In this document: positions 30,517 to 39,546 of the stretch, one piece after another
How the letters are laid out: every line of letters begins with the position of its first letter
How positions within the stretch are numbered: the stretch's first letter is position 1
Notes under the pieces: model-generated
Told to the model about the DNA's origin: nothing
Databases searched by the model: none
What the model saw: the letters and a program-made list of their open reading frames with translations, nothing else
Assembly (NCBI RefSeq): GCF_014235845.1
Contig: NZ_JACJUQ010000012.1
Span: 1 to 64,000 of the forward strand
Origin: Pontivivens nitratireducens
GTDB taxonomy: Bacteria; Pseudomonadota; Alphaproteobacteria; Rhodobacterales; Rhodobacteraceae
Length of the DNA stretch: 64,000 nucleotides
Direction of reading: 5' to 3'
Made by a program: the position numbers and the translations under genes

Positions 30517-30600
30517 TGCGGTCGAGAAGACTCGAACTTCCACGGGTGTTACCCCACAGCGACCTCAACGCTGCGCGTCTACCAATTCCGCCACGACCGC
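30514..30600 (-). tRNA. tRNA-Leu(GAG)
   Basis: An 87-base type II tRNA with a long variable arm. The acceptor stem GCGGTCG/CGACCGC is perfect and the ACCA end is encoded (TGGT at 30514-30517 on the plus strand). The D arm has GGCGGAATTGGTAGACGC and the anticodon loop is TTGAGGT, giving anticodon GAG. The T arm loop has GTTCGAGTC. These fit tRNA-Leu. Confidence 0.95.
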
Positions 30601-30621
30601 ATATCCCAGCTTGGTGTCGGG

Positions 30622-30650
30622 TGCATAGCGAACCGTCGAGGGGATGTGAA
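30622..30650 (-). promoter_or_regulatory. Predicted promoter of tRNA-Leu
   Basis: On the minus strand, TTCACA (30650-30645) and TATGCA (30627-30622) are 17 bases apart, 22 bp upstream of the tRNA 5' end. This distance suits a tRNA promoter. The match to consensus is moderate. Confidence 0.45.
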
Positions 30651-30782
30651 GCGGAAAAGTCATGCGTCGTGAAAAAGGCTGGCGCCTCGCGTTTCCGATC
30701 AACCAGCATCGCGACAGTACGCTGGCGATCAGTCCGATGCGGCGATATGAAAAGTGCAGAATTTGCGCATAAGGAACGATAA

Positions 30783-31451
30783 ATGGTCGAGTGGAAGCTA
30801 TCAGACACCCCGGTCAGCTATCCCGATGCCGTGGCTCACATGAACCGGCAGGTCGCGGGCATTCGCGCAGGTGATCTGCCCGAACAGGTGTGGCTGTTGG
30901 AGCATCCGCCGCTCTACACGGCTGGGACCAGTGCCGAGCGTGGCGATCTTCTGACACCTGACCGCTTCCCGGTTTATGAGGCGCAGCGCGGCGGGCAATA
31001 CACCTATCATGGGCCGGGACAGCGGGTGGCCTATGTCATGCTGGACCTGAACAGGCGGGGGCGCGATATCCGTGCATTCGTCGCGAAGCTGGAAGCGTGG
31101 GTCATCGCCACCCTGGCCGAATTCAACGTAACCGGTGAGATTCGGCCCGGACGTGTGGGTGTCTGGGTGCAACGGCCGGACCGCCCCGCCCTGCCCGATG
31201 GAACCATGCGAGAGGACAAGATCGCGGCAATCGGCCTGCGCGTACGCAGCTGGGTCAGCTTTCACGGAATATCGCTGAATGTGGAGCCGGACCTGAGCCA
31301 CTTCGACGGTATCGTGCCGTGCGGCATCCGCGATCACGGAGTAACTTCACTGGTTGATCTAGGCTATCCCGTGGGCCTGCCCGATGTCGATATCGCGTTG
31401 AAGCAAACGTTCGAACAGGTTTTCAGTGAACCGAGTCAGCATTCGACGTGA
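30783..31451 (+). CDS. lipB: Lipoyl(octanoyl) transferase
   Basis: A 222-residue enzyme that moves octanoate from acyl carrier protein to lipoate-dependent enzymes. The motifs are [20 protein letters not shown], the Lys in [21 protein letters not shown], and the Cys in [16 protein letters not shown] lies 7 bases before the ATG. The partner lipA is 26 kb away in the same window (57106-58062). The gene is divergent from tRNA-Leu and convergent with a small secreted-protein gene. Confidence 0.95.
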   Translation: MVEWKLSDTPVSYPDAVAHMNRQVAGIRAGDLPEQVWLLEHPPLYTAGTSAERGDLLTPDRFPVYEAQRGGQYTYHGPGQRVAYVMLDLNRRGRDIRAFVAKLEAWVIATLAEFNVTGEIRPGRVGVWVQRPDRPALPDGTMREDKIAAIGLRVRSWVSFHGISLNVEPDLSHFDGIVPCGIRDHGVTSLVDLGYPVGLPDVDIALKQTFEQVFSEPSQHST

Positions 31452-31464
31452 AAAAGAAGGCATG

Positions 31465-31496
31465 AAAAAAAGCGCGGCCCCCTAAGGAGCCGCGCC
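31465..31496 (-). terminator. Intrinsic terminator of the small secreted-protein gene
   Basis: On the minus strand, GCGCGGCTCC and GGGGCCGCGC form a stem around TTAG, followed by seven T. It lies 33 bp after the stop of the 86-residue gene. It also ends close to the lipB stop, but on the plus strand there is no T-tract. Confidence 0.88.
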
Positions 31497-31528
31497 TGAT
31501 CGGTCTTGTGACCGTAGAGTCAGAAGGA

Positions 31529-31789
31529 TCAGTTGATGATCGCTTCGATGTTCTCTTTCTTGACCGAAGTGGTCTCGTCGCTCTCAACAATGTCTTTGAT
31601 CTGTGCCAACTGGCCCAGCGTCAGATTGGTGACGTCAGCTTCGATGTCCAGTTGATCCAGCTCGTTGGAAACCAGCGATTCAAACATGGTGAGGCCTTCG
31701 CCCATGGTCATTTCGACATGCGCCTCAGCGAAAGCTGCGGGAGCTGCGAAAGTTGCGGCGGTGGCGAGTGCAATAATAGTGCGCTTCAT
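31529..31789 (-). CDS. Small secreted protein of unknown function
   Basis: An 86-residue protein with a clear signal peptide (IIALATAATFAAPAAFAEA, cleavage near residue 21-23). The mature part is acidic and helical (VEMTMGEGLTMFESLVSNEL, LTLGQLAQIKDIVESDE). No family is recognised; similar small periplasmic proteins are common in Rhodobacteraceae. It has an excellent GGAG 8 bases before the ATG and a strong terminator, which suggests good expression as a single gene. Confidence 0.72.
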   Translation of the reverse strand: MKRTIIALATAATFAAPAAFAEAHVEMTMGEGLTMFESLVSNELDQLDIEADVTNLTLGQLAQIKDIVESDETTSVKKENIEAIIN

Positions 31790-32301
31790 AAGATAATCTC
31801 CATTTTATGTTCACGACAGTCCAGAACAATCTCCGGCATCCCCGTCGTGATTGAGTAACTCGGGTACGGCAGGAATGGTTTCAAATAAAATCGTTCACTA
31901 GAGCGTGATATGCAGCAGATACGCGCGACAGCCATGATGTCCAAAGATTACACATATAAAATCAATGCCTTACCTGAATGATGCCAATCAAACCCTTTCG
32001 ATCAGCCAATCGCTGAACCATCTGACACCATGCTTTTATCGCAGGGACAGCAACGCTGTGGTGGCGGCCATACGGGCATTTTCACGCTAAGTTCCGGTAA
32101 ACCACCGTGTTAGGAAGATCGCGAACCTCAGTCAGCGCATGGGATCAGCCAGTGCACGCGACCGGGGGCGATGGGTCGCACCACGCGCGGGGCGTAAATG
32201 GTTGAGCCTCGCGCAAGCTTTGTATAGCACCAGATCAGCAGTGAATGTCGGGAGTGTGCCGAGTCGGTCCTTCCGCCGTATTAAGACGACAGGAGACGAC
32301 A
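31790..32301. other. 512-bp intergenic region upstream of ctaD
   Basis: No gene is supported here. The region lies between the divergent small secreted-protein gene and ctaD, so it must hold both promoters. It is more AT-rich in the middle (about 31880-32040). A candidate ctaD promoter, TTGAGC (32202-32207) and TATAGC (32223-32228), has a short 15-base spacer and is weak evidence. No hairpin or known riboswitch is seen. Confidence 0.5.
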
Positions 32302-34008
32302 ATGGCAGATGCAGCCTCGCATGCGGCCGGCGAGCATGACGAGCGGGGGTTTTTCACCCGTTGGTTCATGTCCACCAATCACAAGGATATCGGTATCCTC
32401 TACCTGCTGACCGCAGGGTTGCTGGGATTCATCTCGGTCGCCTTCACGGTCTATATGCGGATGGAGCTGATGGCCCCGGGCGTACAGTTCATGTGCGATC
32501 CGGCAATGGAGGGGGCGCGCTTCTTCTCCGGTATGGGGGGTGGTGAATGCTCCGCTCCGAACGGGCATCTTTGGAACGTGATGATCACGGGCCATGGTAT
32601 CCTGATGATGTTCTTCGTCGCCATTCCCGCCCTGTTCGGCGGGTTCGGCAACTACTTCATGCCGCTGATGATCGGCGCACCGGACATGGCATTCCCACGT
32701 TTGAACAACCTGTCCTACTGGATGTTCGTCGCTGGTGGCTGTCTGGCGCTGGCCTCGGTGGTTTCGCCGGGCGGCAACGGGCAGAACGGCTCCGGGATCG
32801 GCTGGGTGCTCTATGCACCGCTGTCGACAAGTGAGGGCGGCTTCTCGACGGACCTCGCGATCTTCGCGGTTCACCTGTCGGGTGCCTCCTCCATTCTGGG
32901 CGCGATCAACATCATCACGACATTCCTGAACATGCGTGCCCCGGGCATGACCCTGTTCAAGGTGCCGCTGTTCGCGTGGTCCATCCTCGTCACCGCCGTA
33001 CTGATCCTGCTGGCTCTGCCGGTTCTGGCCGGTGCGATCACCATGCTGCTGACCGACCGTAACTTCGGCACCGCGTTCTTCCAGGCGGAATATGGCGGCG
33101 ATCCGGTGCTGTACCAGCACTTGCTGTGGTTCTTTGGCCACCCGGAAGTGTACATCGTGATCCTGCCTGCATTCGGCATCATCAGCCACGTGGTCGCCAC
33201 CTTCTCGAAGAAACCGATCTTCGGCTATATGCCGATGGTCTGGGCGATGATCGCGATCGGGGCGCTCGGCTTCGTCGTGTGGGCGCACCACATGTACACG
33301 GTCGGCATGTCCACCTCGCAGCAGGCCTATTTCATGATGGCGACGATGGTCATCGCGGTTCCCACCGGGGTCAAGATCTTCTCCTGGATCGCGACGATGT
33401 GGGGCGGCTCGGTCGAGTTCAAGACACCGATGCTCTGGGCGTTCGGCTTCATCTTCCTGTTCACCGCAGGCGGCGTGACCGGCATCGTCCTGTCGCAGGC
33501 GGCCATCGACCGTGCCTATCACGACACCTATTATGTGGTCGCTCACTTCCACTACGTGATGAGCCTCGGCGCGGTCTTCGGCATCTTCGCCGGTATCTAC
33601 TACTGGTTCACCAAGATGACCGGCAAGGAATACAGCGAGACATGGGCCAAGGTGCATTTCTGGCTGATGTTCGTCGGTGCGAACATCACCTTCTTCCCGC
33701 AGCACTTCCTGGGCCGTCAGGGCATGCCGCGCCGGTATATCGACTATCATGAAAGCTTCGCCCTGTGGAACTTCGTGTCGTCGATCGGTGCCTTCATCTC
33801 CTTCGCGTCGTTCCTGCTGTTCCTCGGCATCATGGCGCAGGCCCTGCTGTTCGGGCGCCGCGTGACGGAGCCGAAGTACTGGGGCGAGGGTACGGACCCG
33901 ACGCTGGAATGGACCCTGCCCAACCCGCCGCCGGAGCATACCTTCGAAACCCTCCCCACGCGTGAGATGTGGGATGAGAGCCTGATGGAGGGACGCGGTC
34001 ACCACTAG
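32302..34008 (+). CDS. ctaD: Cytochrome c oxidase subunit I (aa3 type)
   Basis: A 568-residue membrane subunit with the heme a, heme a3 and CuB sites of the terminal oxidase. Typical blocks are [15 protein letters not shown], the CuB/tyrosine motif [18 protein letters not shown], and the heme ligands in [13 protein letters not shown]. About 12 hydrophobic helices are seen. The start at 32302 has GGAG 6-7 bases upstream; the frame is open 19 codons further. Subunits II and III are not in the window, as is usual when ctaD is separate. A strong terminator follows. Confidence 0.98.
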   Translation: MADAASHAAGEHDERGFFTRWFMSTNHKDIGILYLLTAGLLGFISVAFTVYMRMELMAPGVQFMCDPAMEGARFFSGMGGGECSAPNGHLWNVMITGHGILMMFFVAIPALFGGFGNYFMPLMIGAPDMAFPRLNNLSYWMFVAGGCLALASVVSPGGNGQNGSGIGWVLYAPLSTSEGGFSTDLAIFAVHLSGASSILGAINIITTFLNMRAPGMTLFKVPLFAWSILVTAVLILLALPVLAGAITMLLTDRNFGTAFFQAEYGGDPVLYQHLLWFFGHPEVYIVILPAFGIISHVVATFSKKPIFGYMPMVWAMIAIGALGFVVWAHHMYTVGMSTSQQAYFMMATMVIAVPTGVKIFSWIATMWGGSVEFKTPMLWAFGFIFLFTAGGVTGIVLSQAAIDRAYHDTYYVVAHFHYVMSLGAVFGIFAGIYYWFTKMTGKEYSETWAKVHFWLMFVGANITFFPQHFLGRQGMPRRYIDYHESFALWNFVSSIGAFISFASFLLFLGIMAQALLFGRRVTEPKYWGEGTDPTLEWTLPNPPPEHTFETLPTREMWDESLMEGRGHH

Positions 34009-34028
34009 GGGCCTCGCCTGACAGATCG

Positions 34029-34067
34029 AAAGGCCGGGGCAGCAAACGCCCCGGCCTTTTTCGTTTT
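34029..34067 (+). terminator. Intrinsic terminator after ctaD
   Basis: GGCCGGGGC and GCCCCGGCC form a perfect stem around a seven-base loop, followed by TTTTTCGTTTTT. It starts about 24 bp after the ctaD stop. Confidence 0.93.
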
Positions 34068-34126
34068 TCGGCCTTTTTGTCTTCCGGCCCCAGTTCCTTG
34101 CGGTGCCGATTCTGAGGAAGCTGACG

Positions 34127-34597
34127 ATGATTGTGCAAACCCGTGATCCGATCCTGTCCCTGACCCTGTGGCCGCATCAATCGCTGACGCCGCAGGGTCT
34201 GGAAATCATGTCGTGGATCATCGGTCTGGGGCTGGCAATTCCCGTGCTGCCGTTCATCGGCACGCCTGTATTCTGGGGGCTGCTCCCCTTCGTCGTGGGG
34301 GCGTTTGCCCTGTTCCGCTACATGATCCGGCGCAATCGCAAGGCACGTTCCCTGCGTGAGGAGCTGACCCTGTGGCCCGACCTGATCCGGGTGGAACGCT
34401 ACGATCCCGACGGGACGATGCGTGACTGGCAGGCCAATCCCTATTGGGTCAGCGTTCATCTGCGTGAGGATGCGCCGATCGAACAATATCTGACGCTCAA
34501 GGGCGCGGGCCGTGAAATCGAACTTGGCGCTTTCCTGACACCGGAGGAACGCGTGGCGCTTGCCGCAGATTTGCGAAGGGCGCTGGCACGTGCATGA
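34127..34597 (+). CDS. DUF2244 family membrane protein
   Basis: A 156-residue protein with two adjacent transmembrane helices (about 28-48 and 50-70) followed by a soluble domain (ELTLWPDLIRVERYDPDG, then WQANPYWVSVHL). This pattern fits DUF2244, which is often found near cytochrome c oxidase genes, as here. The function is unknown. The start at 34127 has AGGAAG 6 bases before the ATG; a GTG at 34103 is the alternative. It overlaps the start of the MFS gene. Confidence 0.88.
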   Translation: MIVQTRDPILSLTLWPHQSLTPQGLEIMSWIIGLGLAIPVLPFIGTPVFWGLLPFVVGAFALFRYMIRRNRKARSLREELTLWPDLIRVERYDPDGTMRDWQANPYWVSVHLREDAPIEQYLTLKGAGREIELGAFLTPEERVALAADLRRALARA

Positions 34598-35783
34598 TTC
34601 CGCGAAGGGCCAAACGCCCGTTGTTTCCGCCAAGGGGCCCCCCACCGGCCTGCGCGCGGCGCTGATCCTGTTCGCGACCAACGGGGCGTTGTTCGGCGTC
34701 TGGGTGGTGCGAATTCCCGACATCAAGCTGGCGCTGGGGTTGAGCGAAGCGCATCTGGGCATGGTCCTGCTGGCCGCTGCGGCGGGGGCTGTGACCAGTT
34801 TCGGGTTGAGCGCCCGCGCCGCCGATCACTGGGGCGCGGGGCGCGTTACCCTCGCCTTTGGGCTGGCCATGGCGTTGAGCTTGCCGTTGCTTGCCATCAT
34901 GCCCGGTGCGGTGGCGCTGGCGGCGACCCTGTTCGTCTTCGGCGCGGCGGGCGGGTCGATGGACCTGACGATGAACGCCTATGGAACCGAGGTCGAAAAG
35001 CGCGCGAAACGTTCTCGCATGGCGCTGCTGCACGGTAGCTGGTCAACCGGCATGGCGGCGAGTGCGGGCATCGCCTATGCGGGGGCGGCACGCCTGCCGG
35101 TGCTGACGCATTTCGTGCTTGGTTCGGCATTCGGTCTGACCGCGTTCGCCGTGGCGGGGTGGCTGGTCGTCTCACCGGAGCGGCAACCGGGCGGCGCGGG
35201 CAAACGCTCCGCCCTGATCGCCCTGCCCCACGGGCCGCTGATCGGCGTCGCGATCATCACCGGTATCGCCTTCATGACGGAAGGCGCGGGAATGGAATGG
35301 AGCGGCGTCTACATCCGCGAGACTCTGGGCGGCACGGTCGAGCATGGCGCGCTGGCGCTGCTGATCCTGTCGGGCGGCGTCATGGCGGTGCGGTTGGTCG
35401 GGGACGTCATCATCGAACGGATCGGTGCGGCACGCGCGGCCCAATGCTGCGCTGTTCTGGTCATCGCGGGATCGCTGGTGGCGGGGCTGACGCAAAGCCC
35501 GGCCGTGGCCCTGGCCGGTCTGGGTCTGATGGGGATGGGCCTGTCGCTGATGGCACCGATATGTTTTTCACGCGCGGGGCAACTTGCGGAATCCGGCTCG
35601 GGTGAGGCCGTGGCGGCCGTCTCGATGGTTGGATATGGCGGCATATTGCTCGGCCCGGTGGTGATGGGGCTGAGCGGTGAGGCATTCGGCCTCAGCATCT
35701 CGTTCACATTGCTGTCCATAGGGGGGGCGGCGCTGCTGACGCTCGCCCTGCGGCGCGGGACGCTCAGCCCAGCCGCTGCTTGA
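34590..35783 (+). CDS. Major facilitator superfamily transporter
   Basis: A 397-residue transporter with about 12 hydrophobic segments. The N-terminal half has FATNGALFGVWVVRIPDIK and FGLSARAADHWGAGRVT, typical of the fucose-permease-like/YbjJ type of MFS. The substrate is unknown. The start is a GTG at 34590 that overlaps the DUF2244 stop, with GAAGGGCG in front; no in-frame ATG is near. Its 3' end overlaps yqeY by 20 bp on the other strand. Confidence 0.85.
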   Translation: MHDSAKGQTPVVSAKGPPTGLRAALILFATNGALFGVWVVRIPDIKLALGLSEAHLGMVLLAAAAGAVTSFGLSARAADHWGAGRVTLAFGLAMALSLPLLAIMPGAVALAATLFVFGAAGGSMDLTMNAYGTEVEKRAKRSRMALLHGSWSTGMAASAGIAYAGAARLPVLTHFVLGSAFGLTAFAVAGWLVVSPERQPGGAGKRSALIALPHGPLIGVAIITGIAFMTEGAGMEWSGVYIRETLGGTVEHGALALLILSGGVMAVRLVGDVIIERIGAARAAQCCAVLVIAGSLVAGLTQSPAVALAGLGLMGMGLSLMAPICFSRAGQLAESGSGEAVAAVSMVGYGGILLGPVVMGLSGEAFGLSISFTLLSIGGAALLTLALRRGTLSPAAA

Positions 35784-36219
35784 TCATTCCGCCAACCTTG
35801 CCGAAATCCATCTGACCGGCATGGCTGGATTTCAGTTCCGCCATGACCTTGCCCATATCGCGGATCGAGCTTGCCCCGACCTTCTTCATCGCGGCATCTA
35901 TGGCGGCGGTGACCTCATCATCGTCCAGCTTTCGGGGCAGAAATTCCTCGATCACCTCGATCTCGGCACGCTCCTGCTCGGCCAGTTCCATGCGGTTGGC
36001 TTCCTCATAGGCGGTGGCGCTGTCGCGGCGTTGCTTGATCATTTTGGACAGGATGGCGAGGATCTGCTCGTCGGACACGCCATCGACGTTGTCGCCGCTG
36101 CGCGCGGCAATATCCTTGTCCTTGATCGCGGCATTGATAAGGCGCAAGGTTGTCAGACGCAGGGTCTGTTTCGCCTTCATCGCGGCCTTCGTTTCGGTAT
36201 TGATGCGCTCTCTGAGCAT
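35764..36219 (-). CDS. GatB/YqeY domain protein
   Basis: A 151-residue protein with the YqeY helical domain related to the tail of GatB. The motifs LRLTTLRLINAAIKDKDIAARS, ILSKMIKQRRDSA and FLPRKLDDDEV are characteristic. It may bind tRNA or act in translation quality, but its role is not established. It is divergent from carA across a 195-bp gap that probably holds both promoters. Confidence 0.93.
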   Translation of the reverse strand: MLRERINTETKAAMKAKQTLRLTTLRLINAAIKDKDIAARSGDNVDGVSDEQILAILSKMIKQRRDSATAYEEANRMELAEQERAEIEVIEEFLPRKLDDDEVTAAIDAAMKKVGASSIRDMGKVMAELKSSHAGQMDFGKVGGMIKQRLG

Positions 36220-36414
36220 TGCGATCCCAATCGTTCGCGCCTGCCCGTTTGCAGGCTTCAGGGGACTATAGTGCCCCCGCCGAATGGTTACAACCTTCGA
36301 CAGGTGATCTAACCTACTGTTGATAAACGATAATATAAGACGAACTGTTCACTTGACCGCACGTGCTGCACGCCGTAGCTTCCGCCAGATTTCATACTTG
36401 AAAGGTCCGGTCCC

Positions 36415-37569
36415 ATGTCCGCGAACGCGCCCGCCGCCAAGCCTACCGCCTGTCTCGTCCTCGCCGATGGTACGGTGTTCTATGGCCGAGGGTTCGGAGC
36501 GGAGGGCCGCACCGTGGCTGAGCTGTGTTTCAACACCGCGATGACCGGGTATCAGGAGGTGATGACCGATCCCTCCTATGCCGACCAGATCGTCACATTC
36601 ACCTTTCCGCATATCGGCAATACCGGCGTCACGCCCGAGGATGAGGAAGCGGCGGAGCCGCATGCCCGCGGTATCGTCGTCAAATGGGATCCGACGGAGC
36701 CGTCCAACTGGCGTTCCACCGGCACCCTGCCCGACTGGATGGCACGCACTGGCCGCATCGGCATCGGCGGCATCGACACCCGGCGACTGACCCGCACGAT
36801 CCGCCAGCAGGGTATGCAGCACGTGGCACTGGAACATCGCGCCGACGGCAACTTCGACCTAGATGCTCTGCGCGCCGCCGCGCGTGAGTTTCCCGGCCTG
36901 ACCGGCGCCGATCTGGCCAAGGGCGTGACGACCGCCCAAACCTATCGCTGGCAGGATGGCCGCTGGGCCTGGAACGAGGGCTTCGCCGCCGCGGTCGAGG
37001 GCGGACCCAAGGTCGTGGCCATCGATTATGGCGCGAAACGCAACATCCTGCGCAGCCTCGTCTCCGCCGGGTGCGACGTGACCGTCCTGCCGGCCGACTC
37101 CACCTATGAGGATGTGATGGCCCACGCCCCCGACGGCGTGTTCCTGTCCAACGGGCCCGGCGATCCCGGTGCGACGGGTGCCTATGCGGTGCCGATGATC
37201 CGTGAGTTGATGGACAAGACCGAACTGCCGATCTTCGGCATATGCTTGGGCCACCAGATGCTGGCGTTGGCGCTCGGCGCGCGTACGGTCAAGATGAACC
37301 ACGGTCATCACGGCGTGAACCATCCGGTCAAGGATATCGACACCGGCAAGGTAGAGATTACGTCTATGAATCACGGATTCGCCGTCGATGGCGCCACCCT
37401 GCCCGGCAATGTCGAGGAAACGCATATCTCGCTGTTCGACGGCACGAATTGCGGGCTGAAGGTCAAGGACCGTCCGATCTTCTCCGTTCAGCAGCACCCC
37501 GAGGCTTCGCCAGGACCGCAGGACAGCTTCTATCTGTTTGAGCGTTTCGCGCAGTCAATGCAGGGCTGA
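36415..37569 (+). CDS. carA: Carbamoyl-phosphate synthase small subunit
   Basis: A 384-residue glutaminase subunit that feeds ammonia to CarB for arginine and pyrimidine synthesis. The N-terminal domain has FNTAMTGYQEVMTDPSYA. The amidotransferase domain has the nucleophile Cys in FGICLGHQMLALALG and the His/Glu pair in QQHPEASPGP. The large subunit carB is not adjacent. An arginine gene, argC, lies 4 kb away. The start has AAAGG about 8 bases upstream. Confidence 0.97.
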   Translation: MSANAPAAKPTACLVLADGTVFYGRGFGAEGRTVAELCFNTAMTGYQEVMTDPSYADQIVTFTFPHIGNTGVTPEDEEAAEPHARGIVVKWDPTEPSNWRSTGTLPDWMARTGRIGIGGIDTRRLTRTIRQQGMQHVALEHRADGNFDLDALRAAAREFPGLTGADLAKGVTTAQTYRWQDGRWAWNEGFAAAVEGGPKVVAIDYGAKRNILRSLVSAGCDVTVLPADSTYEDVMAHAPDGVFLSNGPGDPGATGAYAVPMIRELMDKTELPIFGICLGHQMLALALGARTVKMNHGHHGVNHPVKDIDTGKVEITSMNHGFAVDGATLPGNVEETHISLFDGTNCGLKVKDRPIFSVQQHPEASPGPQDSFYLFERFAQSMQG

Positions 37570-37578
37570 TCGCTTCCG

Positions 37579-37595
37579 TTAACACTCCGTTTACC
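37579..37595 (+). promoter_or_regulatory. CtrA-like site upstream of the glycosyltransferase gene
   Basis: TTAA-CACTCCG-TTTACC differs from the CtrA consensus TTAA-N7-TTAACC at one base. It sits 40-56 bp upstream of the glycosyltransferase ATG and just after the carA stop. It is a plausible site but not an exact one. Confidence 0.35.
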
Positions 37596-37634
37596 ATCGC
37601 CGCGCCATTCTCCTGACAGGAGGAGATCGCAGCG

Positions 37635-39545
37635 ATGGAGAACATATTGCTGGAATTCAGCGACCGCCAAAAGCGGGCGCTGATGGCACCATCCTTTCGC
37701 GACCTGGTGTGCAACGACCTCAAACTGTGCGAACAGGCCGAGTTTGCACAGGCGGCCTGGACGGCGGAAAAAACTGGCGCCGGTATCGACAGGATACTGG
37801 TGCAGGCCGGACATATCACGCAGGTTCAGGCCCGCGATGCGCTGTGCCGCTATCTGGACGTCGCCGGCATATCCCTTGCAGACTGGATCCCGGACGCGGC
37901 CTTATGTGCGCAGGCCGGATACCGGCGCTGTCTGGCCTTTGGTTTCATTCCCTGGCAGCGACTTGGCAATTCCGTGGTTCTCGCCGTGCACGATGCTGAA
38001 CGAATGACGCAGATCGTGGCCGAGGCGAAGCTGATCTGGCCTAACCATCGGATCGGCCTGATCCTCGCCACGCCTGATGATGTGAGCACTGCGATTGCGA
38101 CCGCGTTCGGGCCGCAGATTGCAGCAGATGCACTGACCACCTGCCCGGCTCGCTACAGCTGTCGCAACTGGGGGCAGGCTCTGTCGCCCACTGTGATCGT
38201 CGCCGCCATGACGTCTCTGCTGCTAGGCGCGATTGCTAGCCCGACGCTGGCGATCACCATCCTGTTGCTCTGGATTCTGATCGCCAATTCCGCAACGCTG
38301 GGTCTGCGACTGACCGCGATCTTCACCTTTCGCTGGACCGGGCTGTCCAGGCGGCGCGAAATGATCCAGCCGCCCGTCTGGCCCACGATCTCCCTGCTGC
38401 TCCCCGTTTTCCACGAGGAGGCCGTGATCGGGCAACTTATCCGCGCAATGCAACGGCTCGACTATCCTGCTGACGCGCTTGATATAATCATCCTGCTGGA
38501 AAGCGATGACGATGTGACGCGCAATACGCTGAGGGACCTCGAATTGCCCCCCTATATGCGGGTGATCGAGGTGCAGCCGGGCCCGGTCAGGACCAAGCCC
38601 CGGGCGATGAATTACGCTCTGCCGTTCTGCCGTGGATCAATCGTGGGGATCTACGATGCCGAGGATGCACCGCAACCGGACCAGTTGCGCAAGGTGGCAA
38701 CCTATCTGCATTCGGCAAGCTGGAAGGTCTGTTGCGTTCAGGCGCGGCTCGATTTCTACAATCCCGATCAGAACTGGTTGACCCGATGCTTTACGCTGGA
38801 ATACGGCACGTGGTTTCGGGTTTTGCTGCACGGCGTTCAGTTTCTGGGACTGCCGCTGCCCTTGGGAGGCACGTCCGTTTTCTTTCGCCGCCCTGTCTTG
38901 GAGGAGATCGGCGCATGGGACGCGCATAACGTGACGGAGGATGCCGAACTGGGTGTTCGCCTGGCCCGCTTCGGTTATCGCTGCGAAATGATCGATTCCA
39001 CCACGTTCGAGGAGGCGAACTCCAATTACCGCAACTGGATTTCGCAGCGGTCCCGTTGGCTCAAGGGCTACTACATCACCTGGGCCTCGCATATGCGCAG
39101 GCCACGCGAATTGCTGCGCGACCTGGGGCTGCGGGGGTTTCTGGGCTTTCACGTGATGTTCCTGGGGGCGATCACGGCCTACCTGGCCATACCGCTGTTC
39201 TGGACGATGACGGGGCTGGCGGTGACCGGCGCTGCTCCAGACATACTCTCGGGGATACCGGAGTGGTTGTGGACCGCGCTGTTCATCAGCTTGCCATTCG
39301 GTCAGATCGTGATGCTCAGCGCGGTGATGCTGGCATTGCGGGGACGTGGCGACATGAAGCGGCTTCCCTGGGCGTTGACCTTGCCGGCATACTGGCCGCT
39401 GGGGGCCCTGGCCGCGTGGCAGGCGGTCGTGGAATTGTTCGTGTCGCCCTATCACTGGCATAAGACAAAACACGGTCTGACCGCCCACCGGCCCGAAAAT
39501 ATAGAAAGTGTCGGAACGCGCCCCGCTCAAAAACGGGGCGTGTGA
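37635..39545 (+). CDS. GT2 glycosyltransferase with N-terminal GspE-like domain (XagB-like)
   Basis: A 636-residue membrane glycosyltransferase. The N-terminal 165 residues resemble the type II secretion GspE N-domain (LVQAGHITQVQARDALCRYLD). Two transmembrane helices follow (about 185-226). The GT2 catalytic part has LLPVFHEE, LLESDDD, IYDAEDAP (D341/D344), TEDAELG (D436) and QRSRW (Q471-W475), as in cellulose/glucan synthases. Several helices follow to about 610. It probably makes and exports a surface polysaccharide. No BcsB/C-like partner is adjacent. A GGAGGAG sits 7 bases before the ATG. Confidence 0.87.
   Translation: MENILLEFSDRQKRALMAPSFRDLVCNDLKLCEQAEFAQAAWTAEKTGAGIDRILVQAGHITQVQARDALCRYLDVAGISLADWIPDAALCAQAGYRRCLAFGFIPWQRLGNSVVLAVHDAERMTQIVAEAKLIWPNHRIGLILATPDDVSTAIATAFGPQIAADALTTCPARYSCRNWGQALSPTVIVAAMTSLLLGAIASPTLAITILLLWILIANSATLGLRLTAIFTFRWTGLSRRREMIQPPVWPTISLLLPVFHEEAVIGQLIRAMQRLDYPADALDIIILLESDDDVTRNTLRDLELPPYMRVIEVQPGPVRTKPRAMNYALPFCRGSIVGIYDAEDAPQPDQLRKVATYLHSASWKVCCVQARLDFYNPDQNWLTRCFTLEYGTWFRVLLHGVQFLGLPLPLGGTSVFFRRPVLEEIGAWDAHNVTEDAELGVRLARFGYRCEMIDSTTFEEANSNYRNWISQRSRWLKGYYITWASHMRRPRELLRDLGLRGFLGFHVMFLGAITAYLAIPLFWTMTGLAVTGAAPDILSGIPEWLWTALFISLPFGQIVMLSAVMLALRGRGDMKRLPWALTLPAYWPLGALAAWQAVVELFVSPYHWHKTKHGLTAHRPENIESVGTRPAQKRGV
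39519..39540. terminator. Possible bidirectional terminator between glycosyltransferase and holin genes
   Basis: CGCCCCG and CGGGGCG pair around an eight-base loop, extending to about 10 bp with flanking bases. The stem overlaps the last codons of the glycosyltransferase gene and lies just after the holin stop on the minus strand. No clear T-tract follows on either strand, so confidence is low. Confidence 0.35.
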
Positions 39546-39546
39546 A

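Noticed and set aside
30181-30543. Protein-coding gene through the tandem repeats
   Set aside because: Unit lengths of 111-112 bp shift the frame, the start lies inside the tRNA, and there is no ribosome site.
31802-31829. Promoter TTGTTC-16-TAAAAT for the small secreted-protein gene
   Set aside because: It would place the transcript start downstream of the ribosome site GGAG, so it cannot serve this gene.
32281-34005. Open frame of 574 codons antisense to ctaD
   Set aside because: It has no family motif, is rich in His/Arg/Asp/Gln as expected from the complement of a GC-rich gene, and ctaD is certain.
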